A stretch of DNA of 64,000 nt, from NCBI RefSeq assembly GCF_046630445.1, contig NC_092336.1:504447001-504511000 (forward strand), written 5' to 3'. The notes under the pieces were generated by a model. The model saw only the letters and a program-made list of their open reading frames with translations. It did no database searches and was not told where the DNA came from. The stretch comes from Rutidosis leptorrhynchoides (lineage: Eukaryota > Streptophyta > Magnoliopsida > Asterales > Asteraceae). The translations under genes were made by a program, and so were the position numbers. Positions 51,415-64,000 of this stretch are shown here, one piece after another (position 1 is the first letter of the stretch; every line of letters starts with the position of its first letter).

Positions 51415-53934
51415 TGTCACACCCCCCAAAATGAACCAGGGGTAATTGTGACCTTTCATATCATAACACAGTTGTATAAACGAGAACGACTCTATATGAG
51501 ACTTTTTAAATAAAACCTTTGTTAATAAAACAGCGAAAACAGTAATACATGTTTACATTATTATTAAAACGTAAAATAAATGTTTATGAACTAAAATATA
51601 ATATGCGATGTGGACTCCATGCAAGCATCAAATCTATCATCACAAAGTTGCAAACAGCTAGCTCAATCATCACCTGAGACAAAACATGCTTAAAGTGTCA
51701 ACAAAAAAGGTTGAGTGAAATTCACAGGTTTATAAATAATATCCAAAGTTTTTAGACCACAAGATTTAGTTTAAAGTTGATTGATATAGAAATATCAATC
51801 TAAAAGTGTTGCTGCATTTTGTAATATCGCTACTAAACAAGTTTACCCTATGACACCTTGTACTGTCAGTGTCGTGGAATCATTATTATGTAACCAAAGA
51901 CCAACGGTCGAATGGTTAGAGACGTTACTCTCAATAGGCATACTCACAATAATTAAGTTTGCATTTAAACGTAGCAATTAACGATATTACGGTAGGGATT
52001 TAGCATGAATCAAAGCATGACAGCATAGTTAACAATTTAGTACTTGTGTCTAAGCGTAAAACAGTTATAAAGCAAGCATGTGTCTCACCCCAAAAGTTAT
52101 AAAACAATTATGAAACAGTAAAAAGTGGGGCTATGAAGTTCACCTTAGTAGCACAAAAGAGTATTCCACGAAAGAATTGAACGGAAGGACGTGATCGAGA
52201 TCTCAACCTAGAGATAGAATGTATGATCAGACATTGCCTAACAGACAATAGTATATAGTACTATATTGATAGTAATGGTTCACTAAAGAATTTCCATTTT
52301 CGGAAGGTTACTATTTATGGAAAGTTTCCACTTATAGTAATTTTCCAATTTTAGAAAGTTCGGGTTAATCTTTAGCAAGACGTTGTACAACTTTACTCAA
52401 ACTTCATTCCTATCAAATAAGTCAGGAATGACCAGATGTAACCGGGGGCCCAGGACTCTTGACCAGAATCTAAGTCATGGCATTCGAGATCCACAAGCTT
52501 ACCCATAAATGGCAACCTAGACATCATTCACTTACGACCGTGAGTAGCGATAAAGTTCACATGAATTGTACATTATCTTTGATTAACCTTCACTTTAGGT
52601 TTATATGTTATTATATATGTTATATTATATTTATTAATGTATTAACAATTTGATTATCTTATATTATATACTATAAGTTATTATTATTAAATTAGTATAG
52701 TTATAAAATAAGTGTTTATTAATAATGTATTGTTATTAACTTACATTATAAGCATTATACTTTATTATATAGTATACTTAGTTATTAACCGTAAGTTATA
52801 ATAATAATATTAATTTAGTATATGTAATATATTTATGTTAATCGAAAATCATACTAATATATGTTAATTCGAATATTAATTCATTAAATATTATATTTAT
52901 AATTTTTATAAACTTAGTTAATTAAGCAATTCAGTAGGATATTTTATAAAAATAATTTTATCAAGTTTTTGTATTTATTTCCCACTTTTCTTTATATATA
53001 TACTCGGTTTATATTAATCAAATTTAATTAGGTAATAAATATTAAATCGACCTAAATAAATAATTTTATATTTTTTACAGGTTCTATATTATGTAAAAAT
53101 ATTATAAAAATTATTAAATCGAATTTTATATCAAAATATTATTTATTTAATGTTTTCTAATTATTTAACCATTGTAATCGGCCTATAATTAAATAAATAG
53201 GAAAAATAATTTAAAATTAATTTTTATATTTTTTTTAAAGTATCTAGTGATGCTACTAATCATATAAAAATTTTATAAAAATATTTAATACACGTTTGTA
53301 TTTATTTTATATTTTCTTTATTATTTCTCTCGGTTTAGAATAATGCAAAAGTAAATTCATTTTAAATACTAATATTCCCATTTATTTAAGTTTTATAATT
53401 TTTGCTTGTTTATAAAATTATAATAATCTCAAAAAAAAATTATAATTATTTTTATTACTGTTTAATATTTTATTATGAATTTTATATTATTTTTATGTTT
53501 AAATACTACATAATTCGTATTTAATTATAAATAATATTCCATAAATTATCAAAATTATTTTTATACATCATAATACTTATAATACTAATTATAACATGTT
53601 CAATAATTTATATATATTAAATTCGAATTTTTAAAGAATATACAAAAAAAAAAAGCAATTCGATAAAAAAATAGAAAATACCTCAAGTACTTTCCCAAGT
53701 TTGTGAGAGAGTTTTTCCAAAGATTTGATATAAGTTTTTATGAAATGGAAGTGGGTATTTATAGGAAAAAAATGGTTGGTGAAAAGAAAAAATATAAATA
53801 AAATAAAGGTGCCAATTTTGACAAAAAATAAAAACATGTTAAAAATGTTTTTAATAAGTTTTTGTTTTTTAAAATATTTAGTCAAAATTCATGGGCTCAT
53901 TATTTAATTTATAAAAAAATCTCTTTTTTATAAG

Positions 53935-53996
<62 letters not shown>

Positions 53997-54236
53997 GATT
54001 AAAATAACTTATCATTTAATTAATAATTATGTTTCATATAGTTTTAAATATAATACGCATTAATATTAATATTAACTAAAGTTATTTTATATAATTAGTG
54101 TAAACTTTAGTTAACAAAAAGTGTCGACTAAAAATAAATATTTGATCAATGTCAAATTTAATTATATATTACGTATGGATAACAACCCTATAGTCAAATT
54201 AGTCGATTCAGGTATGGAAATATGAGGGTTGTTATA
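51415..54236 (-). repeat. Element D 5' LTR
   Basis: Repeats 44152-47019 with a shorter AT microsatellite (53938-53993). Confidence 0.92.
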
Positions 54237-54288
54237 CATAACCTGTGTATAAAAATCATTCTCTCGATACATAACATTCACATCAATT

Positions 54289-54474
54289 GGTGGCAATTAT
54301 CATGTCCACATAATTCAATTGTGGCAATTATCATGTCCACATAATTCAACGGTGGCAATTATCATGTCCACATAATTCAACGGTGGCAATTATCATGTCC
54401 ACATAATTCAACGGTGGCAATTATCATGTCCACATAATTCAACGGGGGCAATTATCATGTCCACATAATTCATT
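54289..54474. repeat. 31-bp tandem repeat, six copies (second LTR of element C)
   Basis: Same unit as 36014-36168 with one extra copy; copy 2 starts TGTGG. Confidence 0.92.
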
Positions 54475-54722
54475 CGAGGAATGTTTTGCTTGTGTCTATA
54501 TCGTCAAACATTTGTAAAAGCATTTCATGTATTCACAGTTCAAAATATATTTCAAAAGCATTTAATAAAGCAGTTATAAAAACAGCGCATGTATTCTCAG
54601 TCCCAAAAATGTAAAGAGTAAAAGGGAATCAAATGAACTCACCATACTGTATTTTGTAGTAAAAATACATATGACGACATTGAACAAGTATAGGGTTGGC
54701 CTCAGATTCACGAACCTATATC

Positions 54723-54801
<79 letters not shown>

Positions 54802-54901
54802 CGTATCCTTGTAATCGAACAAATTTATATGTTGTATCTTAAATTATATATCTTATATAATTAGTTTGTATATTCATTTAAAATAATTAATATTTAGATA
54901 A

Positions 54902-54971
<70 letters not shown>

Positions 54972-55118
54972 TAGTATTATGTTGAAAATCAATAAGTTGT
55001 TATATGTAAATATTTATATAATTAGTGTTAATATGTTTATTCTATAATTTTATGTAATACTAATATATTATGTATCAAATATATTTTTATGTATCTAATA
55101 TTTCTTTGATAAAATAAT

Positions 55119-55204
<86 letters not shown>

Positions 55205-58115
55205 TAATAATAATAAGATAATAATAATAAATAAATAAATAAATACTACCTCACAGAAGTAGCCCTTAAAATGTCCAAGTCCGGGTTTGAACCCGCGATG
55301 TCCCGCTAACCCGATAACATTCTTGACCATATTTATTATTATCGTTATTTTACATATCATTAACGAATCATAATCATCATCAATGTGATCATAATCATAA
55401 GGGAACCCGTTCATTATCATACACGACCTTTTGGTCATTTTAATCAATACAATTCGTATCTTACCATCATCATCTCGTTCATAACCATCATCCTAATTAT
55501 CTTTATTGTTATCACCATCTTAATATCAATCTAATTTTAATCATCATACAACAATTTGATCCTAGTTTCAATCATCTCATGATCATTTTCATTAACAGAC
55601 TCCTCGGTCCAACTATCATGGAAACCCAATAATCCCACTAAGTCTAGTTCACCAACTATTATAAGCCCAAAAGAAGAAAAAATATAATTTGACCCAATTA
55701 GCAAGCGAAAACCCCTCGGCCCACTGCAAAAACAATTACTCCGTAACATTGCATTCTATTTATGAGAAGTTTTAAAAGGGAAACAAAAAATGTCGACTAG
55801 CTATCTTTCTTTTTATATAATTACCATCATTGTCCAACATTCTATATTCCTAAACCCACTATTAAAATGATCCATCATCAATCATTCGGCCATTTAATCT
55901 AACCAAATTCCACTTGCATAATCATTCAATCATTCACTATCTTAATTCTTTGTCTTAATCTTAATCATATTCATATCATAATTATCATCATACTTTCATT
56001 TATCTTAATCTAACATTAACTTTAATTGATGGACTTGCAACTTCATGGCCCAACTTACCTCACAAGTCCAAGTATCAAACCATTGATCCAAGTTGAAACT
56101 TACATAAAAGCATATATGATTTTCGAATGGCATCTTTTAATACATCATCATCTTATCATCCTCCATATAGATTTCTTTTTAATCATGAGTATCAATCACT
56201 TTACGCCTTAAATAAAACAAGTGTGTTAGTGGTGGTTTCGGCCCACATATATATATATAAAAAAAAATAGGACGTGCCTTAAAGTTTGGTTAAATAAATT
56301 CGAAGGTTCACCTGATTTAGTTTTATAATCATTAATGAATTTGTGGGGTTGTTTGAGTTGATGGCTGTCGGCAATATAGCAAAAGCAAAGAAAAATAAAA
56401 CGCTTATCAACTTTAATATCTAACCCTTTATTGAATTAATTGATTATATGTTGTAGGCGTGTACTTGGGTTGGTTTGGTTCGGTGGTGGGTTTATATTTT
56501 AATGGTTTATATCGGTAGCTGTAGCCTTCGACTTTGGTATTGCTTCAACAGAAATTATAATAACAACGATGATCTTAGTCGACAAGGGTATGTGGACTGT
56601 ACTTGAAACAAAACAGAGACGGTGTTGGTTAGTTTTCAATGTAAAAGAAGAAAAGAAATAGAAATAGAATCGAGCTGTGGTAGTAATAAGTTGATGATTG
56701 AAGATAGTTTAAACCAAAGTGTTTGAGGGTGGTTGATGTTCAAATAAAAAGAAAATAGTAGCAACAGTGATCGAATACATGTGGTCTTATGATGGTTGTT
56801 GTTGAGATAAAACCAACCGAAGGTTGCAACAGGTCACGATCATGTTTTGGTGATGATGATCAAAGAAACAGAAACAAGTTCAATGAAGTGTGTGTGGGGT
56901 TTGATGGTTGGTGAAAGGTGGCGAGTAGTGGAGGATGAAGGTGGTGATCGAGCATGAAGGTGGTTTCCATAAGAGTGAGCTGAGAGAGAGATGAGAGGGA
57001 GTGAAGGTGGAGATTGTCTATGGTTATAACAAAAGAAGAAGGAGAAGAGTGATGGATAATATAATCCTCATGTATTGTATATGTATGTTATATATGTGTA
57101 TGTTCCAGTGAAATGAAAGAAAAAAATCAAGACAAAATATGCAACAGTAACTCAATTAGTAATCAAGTTTATGCATATCCATTTTACTCCATAATCATCT
57201 CAGATGGTGGAGAGACAAAAGACAAAACCCAACAGTAAAATAAATTAAATCATTCAAACAATATTCATCTCGTGAACGAACGTCAATTCTTAATAGTAAC
57301 AATAATAATATAATAATAATTATAATATAATTTAGAAAATATAAACGTGTAGATTGTTAGTCATCGCCTACTATTCCTTTCACGAACTGGATTTCGTGTT
57401 TAATTTGTGGCGGATAAAAGTCTTCGGAAAAATCTCATATTTTTAAATTAACTATATTTATTTATTTTGGTCATTATGGTAAAAATTCAATCATTAATTT
57501 GATAAATAAAAATTACATTAACAGCCCCTATCATTTATGAGTGAAATATAAAAACTGTTAAAATTAAATAATTAGATCCTAAATATACTTTTAATAAGCC
57601 TATAACTCGTTTTCGGATCACCTTGTATTTTAACATTACATAAGTTTGAATTTAACTTGCTTAATATCAATCGGAACATCAAACGAGTATTACAAGCATT
57701 TAATATTTATTTTTAATATATTTATTTATATATAGAGATATATTTTTTAAATAATAATTATTATAATATCCTATCTACATTTTATTAATTTTTAATAACA
57801 ACAACATATAATAATTCAAATTATATTTCGAATTATTATTTATATATACATACACCCATATCTATATACAATTAATTGTTCGTGAATCGTCGAGAGCAGT
57901 CGAAGGTCAATTGAATATATGAATCACTTCAAACTTTTTGAGACTCAACCTAACAGACATTGCTTATCGTGTCGAAATCATACAAAGATTAAGTTTAAAT
58001 TTGATCGGAAATTTCCGGGTCATCACACTTTTTAGCCCACTAGTGTAAATTTTATAAATTTTCATGGCCAAACAAATTAATACCTTATTGGGCCTCCTTG
58101 AATTATTTTGTAATG

Positions 58116-59014
58116 GGGAAATTGGCTCAAATACACTTTTTAAATGTTTTTGTTAAAAATACACTTTTTGAAGAAAAAAATTGTCTTTGTACACCATTAA
58201 GTCGACCAACAATATGGTCGACTACCTTTTAACTTGGTCGACCACCTCATTTTTCAAGGTGGTCGACCAATCGACTGCCATGTAAAGATGGTCGACTACC
58301 ACCTCAATTACAAATGGTCGACCACAAAGCAAAAAAACAACGCGGGTGACCAATGAGTTAGTCAACTTCCCTGGATTCAGGTTTCACGCATCCCGAAATC
58401 TGCAAAATCCGTGCAAGTCTATTAACAGTTTTTAGTGACACTTTTTCCATCTTACATGATGGGATTCATATAGTATGTGCGTAAAACATATATGAATTTC
58501 CACCTCTTAGAAAACAAGTTAGCCATTATATTAAAAACACTTTCTTTACAGGTGGGTGGTAGCCATGTTTTAAACACTCAAAAGTGGAAGTTGAATTGTT
58601 GGGTGGTGGTAAAATTGTTGGGTGGTGGTAAAATTGTTGAGGTATGGAGACATTAAATAAGATGGAAAAAGTGTCACTAAAAACTATTAATAGACTTGCA
58701 CGGATTTTGCAGATTTCGAGATGCGTAAAACCTGAATCCAGGGAAGTCGACCAACTCATTGGTCGTCCGCGTTGTTTTTTTGCTTTGTGGTCGACCATGT
58801 GTAATTGAGGTGGTAGTCGATCATGTTTGCATGGTAGTCGACCAAGCTCTGAATGAAGTTTGGTCGACCACCTTGAAAAATGAGGTGGTCGACCAAGTTA
58901 AAAGGTAGTCGACCATATTGTTGGTCGACCTAATGGTGTAAAAAGACAAAAAAAATTCAAAAAATGAATTTTGAACGAACTTTTTTAAAAAAAGTGTATT
59001 TTGGCGAATTTCCC
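58116..59014. mobile_element. Mutator-like foldback MITE with GTCGAC-rich arms
   Basis: 899 bp with 9-bp duplications TTTGTAATG (58107-58115 and 59015-59023) and termini GGGAAATT…AATTTCCC. The two arms are long inverted copies of each other (~400 bp). GTCGAC occurs about 13 times, mostly as GGTCGACCA. The ORF at 58526-58798 lies in the loop and right arm and matches nothing known. TSD length and long inverted arms fit MULE foldbacks. Confidence 0.85.
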
Positions 59015-59093
59015 TTTGTAATGTACTACTTTAACTTCAAATTTTTTTGGGCCCTCCTATTCATATACATCTCCTTCCGCCACTGGGTATGAG

Positions 59094-59836
59094 TGAGTTA
59101 CACATTGATGCAGATGCTAAAACTTTGATTGATAAGATCCAACAATCTTTTTATTTTCTATTACAATAAACACATCATACAATCACTTGAGGGACAATCA
59201 CCCAAGTGTATCTAAACGAAAACAGAGGGTTTGTAAAGTTAACAAACCCACACACGATGATTACAATTACATTATATTAATCTTAAGTACGCACTAGGTT
59301 CCTTTAACATTTAACAAAGATAACCAAGCTAATTTCTTCCCTTTCAAACGATGCAAAATTCACTCGAATGACTTGATTTGAATTTCATTTATAGCCACCG
59401 GAGTGCTCCAACTCGTACCACGAAAAATCTTGTTGTTCATATTCTTCCAAATTTGATAAGCACAAACCCATTCGGCCGCTTGTCAAACCTTTTTACCTAA
59501 ATATGTCATTGAAGCCGAACCATTACCACGCAATATCTCATTTATACTAAGATTGGACACACTACCGAAGCCCCACCATATGTACACCCGAGACCATAAT
59601 TCAGAAGCATGCTTACTAAAAACAAAAAATAAATGTATGTTCCATAGACTCTAGATCATCGTCACAAAGAGGGCATCTGACGCTATGTAAGTCAATACCC
59701 CGCTTGTCAAGCTCGGTCCTGTTGGAAGACGGTTTTTAACTGCTCTCCACACAATACTTCAAGCTTTTTTGGAACCAAAGAGTTGCACGTAGTTTCTGAA
59801 TTATGAACAATACCCAAATGTGTTTGCTCATCAATT
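59094..59836 (-). pseudogene. L1-type LINE 3' end with zinc-binding RT-associated domain, frameshifted
   Basis: Minus strand reads VWRAVKNRLPT, then after a 1-bp loss RTELDKRGIDLHSVRCPLC and ESMEHTFIFC (C-X2-C…H-X4-C), the zf-RVT domain at the C-terminus of plant L1-type LINE polyproteins. Further stops follow. The 3' UTR runs toward 59094, with an A-rich stretch near 59140-59165. Upstream sequence continues at 60627-60691 beyond a solo LTR. Confidence 0.82.
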
Positions 59837-60621
59837 TGTTAATAATTTAATATAATTGAGCGATTTGGTTCTTTCACTTGGAAACGGGTTAGGAGGTACG
59901 GAGTGTACACTCATCTAGTGAAAGACTTCCCAGATCCAACAACGATTTTGTAAATGTCCTAACTTTATTGAAATTTACATAATTAAGATTTAATGGCATT
60001 AAGATTAAGATTAATATTGTGAATAATCTTGTAACCAATTTGTGGGTTAATATCATTAAGCTTATTCAATGTGGACCAGTGACAATTAAGACTTAGTCCT
60101 GTAACCTATAATGGTTAAATGTCGCTAATGCCATAATGAGTTAGTCTTGTAACCTACAGTATTAAGGAATTAATGTCATTCAGGATTGTGGTTTAAAAGC
60201 CATAATGAATCAGTCATGTAACCCATCTTATGGTTTAATGACATGAAGATGTAGCTTATTCTTATAAGTTTAATGACATTAATATATTGTCATGTAACTA
60301 CTTGTTGATCATTATGGAGGAGCTTTCTGGAGACTTAATTGGCCATTAAGTCTCATAATGCATTCCATGTTTTGGGTGCTTATATAAGAAGAAAATGATT
60401 CCTGAGAAAGATAGAAAGAAACACACATAATACTCTTTAGCGAACGAGTTTTAGCTTTGTGTCAAAAGTTAGAACATAATCTCTGTCTTATCCCAAAGTG
60501 ATATTCGTGTAACCCCGACAATAAGGGTCCAATAATTACTTTCGGAAAGTGATACCACGATTCAGTGATATATCTGGTCATTGATTATTTTACCTTACAC
60601 GGAAAGAAATCCCAACAAACA
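59837..60621 (+). mobile_element. Solo LTR inserted in the L1-type LINE
   Basis: 785 bp, TGTTAATAATT…CCAACAAACA, with CAATT on both sides (59832-59836 and 60622-60626). The LINE frame continues sensibly across it (…SLI-DEQ…). Diverged tandem units containing 'TTAGTCTTGTAACC' fill 60000-60300, and TATATAAG lies near 60382, as in a U3 region. No interior, so it formed by LTR-LTR recombination. Orientation comes from the TATA box. Superfamily unassigned (possibly copia). Confidence 0.82.
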
Positions 60622-60626
60622 CAATT

Positions 60627-60691
60627 AACGAACATAATTTTTTAACTGAAAAATTACCATCTTGAGATAAGTTCCATTGCCATTTGTCGAT
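60627..60691 (-). pseudogene. L1-type LINE fragment upstream of the solo LTR
   Basis: Minus strand DKWQWNLSQDGNFSVKKLCS, the conserved block just before the zf-RVT domain. Cut at 60691 by LTR fragment H. Confidence 0.75.
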
Positions 60692-60959
<268 letters not shown>

Positions 60960-60962
<3 letters not shown>

Positions 60963-63276
60963 AGCGACCCGACAAAATCGTCATTGACGGCGCCGTCTAC
61001 TTAGGTCCTGTTACGTGGTCATAAGTCTTTAAAACAACGTTTGACCAAAAGTATGTCACATTTATTTCAAAAGTAAAGATGTTTCAAGGTTTACAAAGTA
61101 GTTCGACAACTAGTTACATAACAAATTTAAAGTACAATTGAAACATATGCGACACAATTTAAAAGTAGCCAAAAGACTCTCCACGTATGCATGTATACTC
61201 GATATCCAAGAAAAGCATCAAAAGTAATGAGCGGAAGCATGTATCACAAAACGTTCAAGGACCTGAGAAAAACATAGAAATCTGTCAACGAAAACGTTGG
61301 TGAAATCATAGGTTTAAGTAAGTAAGTACAAATGAACCACAAGATTTGTAACATTGATATAATAGTAATACATTCCAAAAGTTTGTTTCACGAGCACCCA
61401 ATTATCAATGCTTAACTTTCCTTCCATAGAACCCCATCACAATAGTGTTAGAACATACACTGTTTTACGAAAATATATTTCATTCGTAAACGGTAGCGAA
61501 CCGTTTGAATGAGGGTTTGTCAAACCCATATGGATCCATACAACATAAGTTCTCGCTTACCCCCGGCAAGTGTAACTAATGATAATCGAATTGAGGATTT
61601 TGTTCTAAACTCGTATGTAGAATGTTTGTTTTCCTGTACTTGTGTTCACTTAGTAAAAGAAATGTTTATGTTTTCTCATCCCAAATGTAAGTTCAAAAAG
61701 AGTAAAAGTGGGACTATGATCTCACCTTGTGTGCACGAGTAAGTAGTACTTCAACAAGTAACGTGTGCAAAGAACAATGCTAGTCTTGACCTAAACAAAT
61801 AGGTCGTATCAATAACGGTAAACACTATAGGTCAAAGATGTTCAATTAGTCCTATGGCTCGTTACGACTCGAATATATAGCATGTGAATCACGTTGTCAA
61901 GTTTCATGCAAGAATCAAGTATAAAATAAGATTAGAACGATTGCATAAGTGTTTTGTTATGTTTGACTAAAAGTCAAACTTGGTCAAAGTCAACAAAAAA
62001 GTCAACGGGGTCGGGTCGGGTCCCGAACTATTTTCCTGAGCTTGGAAATCATATATGAGCATGTTAGAACAAGTTACATGTGAATCGGAGGTGCGTAGCA
62101 TAGCAAACATTATTCAAAAATCGACAAAGTTGGACAGACCACTTTGGCGCGCCGCGCGGGTACATGGCGCGCCGCGCCATTACCTGTGCAGAGAATTCTG
62201 GCAGTTTTCACACTCAAGCACGAATCCAACTTCAAATACCCATAAATCCTAAACCGTAAACATCCAAAACAAGTATCTTATATCGTTGGAAAGGTATTTT
62301 GACAAGGAATACAACTAACTACTTTTCACCAAGCAAAAACATCAATTACAATAACCGAAAACTCGTCAATTGATCAATAAAGGTTTATTTTCAAAGTTTC
62401 AAGTTCATCAAATGCATTTTAAGTTTCGGGAATCCAATTCACACATATGATATGCCGTTTTGAAGGTAATGAAACGTGCATTATAACTAAACACTTACAA
62501 ATAACATTTCATGGCATTCAAGCATCAAAAAGTTCGTTTTAAGTCTATCAAACCCTAACCAAAATCATGAATTCAACCATTTTGTAAATGAAGCTTTTCT
62601 AAATCAACCTACACTTCAAAATGAAGCTAATGATGCTAGTAACACATTTAATACATGAACTTTAACATTTAATCAACCAAAAGCAAGGATTAAGCACACC
62701 CATTTCAGATGTTCAAACTAGTTACTCAAAACAACAAATCGAGCAAACAAAACATGTATTCATGTTATACTTGAGCCATAGACACTAACTAACAACTTTA
62801 TAAGTTAAAACATCAAGAACACAAAATCTAGTGATTTTATAAAGTTAACCAAATGAGATGAAATTGGTATCAAGTTGTAGAGGATGAAGAGAGGATTCCA
62901 AATATGTAATATGTTTTGATGTTAGCCTCCAAAATCGGATTTAGATGATGAATCTTGTTTGAGTTCTTGAGAGAAAATGGAAGTATGAAAAAGAAAGAAA
63001 GAGAGAAATGAGAGGAGGAGGTTGAAGGTTTGACTAGTTGACCTAGTCAAATCTTTGGCCTCTTTGCAAGTTTAGTCCCTCTAGTTCGGGTGCGGGTGCG
63101 TGAATTAACCAAACGAATTATTTGAATTTCACGAGAGTACGGGAGACGTTATAATCAAATAACAAAATTATTAAGAATGTTAGCTAATTTAGGATACGAA
63201 TCTAGTTACGAAGGATATTATTAAAATAAAAAGACGGGCGTTAAAATAATTTAACGGAAAAATGCAGGATGTTACA
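60960..63276 (-). repeat. Element G 3' LTR
   Basis: In element sense TGTAACATCCTGC…GGGTCGCTACA, 2317 bp. Contains GGCGCGCCGCGC twice (62146 and 62166, 20 nt apart). Interior sequence with hairpin and pol remains follows at 63277. The open frame at 61509-61742 has no recognisable content. Confidence 0.82.
62146..62177. repeat. GC-rich motif pair in element G LTR
   Basis: GGCGCGCCGCGC at 62146-62157 and 62166-62177 in otherwise AT-rich DNA. Confidence 0.75.
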
Positions 63277-63313
63277 TTATCTACACCTCAAAAGAAATTT
63301 CGTCCCGAAATTT
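63277..63313 (-). other. Polypurine tract and pre-LTR hairpin of element G
   Basis: Minus strand AAATTTCGGGACGAAATTT (63295-63313), then TTTTGAGGTGTAGATAA; the LTR starts 18 nt from the hairpin. Confidence 0.75.
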
Positions 63314-64000
63314 AGTTGGAAGTAATAGTCGATGTCTCTTACTCGAGACCTTATGTTGTCAATGCTATGAATAAGTGGAAATACGTCCTTGGGCATTCTC
63401 ATGAACTTTGACATTCGGGATTTCACGTTGTATTAAGGCATGATTTTACGATCCACAATTTCAACCGGTTTTCCCACGAAGGGGAGTTTGTCATCCATAG
63501 TAGGTTTATCTAGAAGGATAGCACATTCCTGTTCCGCAAAACACGTCTCTAAGTTTGTTACATGAAACGTAAGGTAAACGGAAACTTTAATTGAGTCAGG
63601 AGATCTAAACGGTAGGAGGCAGTTCCAATACGCCCCAAGATTTTCAAAAGGATCAATATTATGGATATAACTTTCCTCGATTTCTCGAAACGGATTACAC
63701 CTTTCCAAGGTGTGGGTTTTTTTTTTCTTTCTTTCAATGTTACGCGGTTACTGACTTTGAACTTGAGAGATTTTCATCTAACCTCGGTATAACTCCTCTG
63801 ATGATTACGGGTCGTCTTGAGCCCTGCTCGGGCTTGAATTATCTCAATGGTTATTTCTTAAATGATTTCGAATCTGATGATTTTCTTGTCACCTACTTCG
63901 GTCCAACGAAATAGGAGAACAACACTTGTGGTGATGTAAGGTTTCGAAAGGTGCGGCGTTAATACACGAGTGGTAACTACTGTGTGAGAGGAGACAACTA
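63314..64000 (-). pseudogene. Ty3/gypsy (Tekay-like chromovirus) integrase C-terminus, decayed, runs off the window
   Basis: Minus-strand reading gives WTEVGDKKIIRFEII, LKTTRNHQRSYTEVR, SLKFKVSNRVTLK and PWKGVIRFEK, then TFHVTNLETCF and DKLPFVGKPVEIVDRKI. These match, in order, the C-terminal part of plant chromovirus integrases up to the chromodomain entrance. Stops interrupt it near 63700-63830, and the chromodomain that should follow is frameshifted. One 91-codon stretch (63433-63708) stays open. The rest of element G lies beyond 64000. Confidence 0.85.

Overview
This window is repeat-dense, AT-rich DNA from a flowering plant nuclear genome. The long LTR retrotransposons with plant-type primer sites, the hAT, Mutator and Stowaway MITEs, a Helitron, LINEs and one kiwellin-type gene all point that way. 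The style of the Athila and Tekay-like elements suggests an asterid, perhaps Asteraceae, but that is only an impression. One ordinary host gene is supported: a kiwellin/ripening-related secreted protein at 34612-35019 (minus). Almost everything else is mobile DNA nested in mobile DNA.

Left stack (1-34.1 kb). The oldest layer is an RTE-type LINE on the minus strand (29540-30129 and 33768-~34090). It is split exactly between A and T by a 3.6-kb Helitron (30130-33767) and interrupted on its 3' side by LTR element E (minus, 21505-29539). E's left LTR is interrupted by element B (plus, ending 21504). B is interrupted by a nearly complete Athila-type element A (1-16722, plus), whose 5' LTR lacks only its first ~87 bp. 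A encodes gag-protease, a pol frame that is shifted by a 2-bp loss inside RT, a small zinc-knuckle ORF, and an 'env-position' ORF that appears to need splicing to gain its ATG.

Right stack (35.5-64 kb). A ~197-bp hAT MITE (8-bp TSD GGTATGAG) was split by LTR element C (35575-58027, minus, TSD CTTTT) and by a Mutator-like foldback element (58116-59014, TSD TTTGTAATG). C's second LTR carries a complete element D (44152-54236, minus, TSD CATAA). To the right lie an L1-type LINE remnant holding a solo LTR (59837-60621, TSD CAATT), an LTR fragment H, and the 3' end of a Tekay-like element G (LTR 60960-63276, then integrase remains).

Elements B, C and D share one internal backbone although their LTRs differ. 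It has a gag-position coiled-coil ORF, a captured piece of a poly(A)-binding protein gene (sense, broken in every copy), and a 57-codon antisense ORF for a two-helix membrane hairpin. That ORF is open in all three copies with no indel and has a TATA box 81-83 nt upstream of its ATG. These modules have not been checked against any database.

Two structural signals recur across unrelated elements. Every visible 3' internal/LTR junction (A, B, C, D, E, G) carries a perfect hairpin with a GGA-type loop 17-20 nt before the LTR, with stems that differ but stay paired. Elements A, B, E and G carry pairs of CpG-rich palindromic motifs whose copies start 20-21 or 31-32 nt apart (two or three helical turns). 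In the A and B LTRs the pair sits 22-23 nt upstream of the TATA box.
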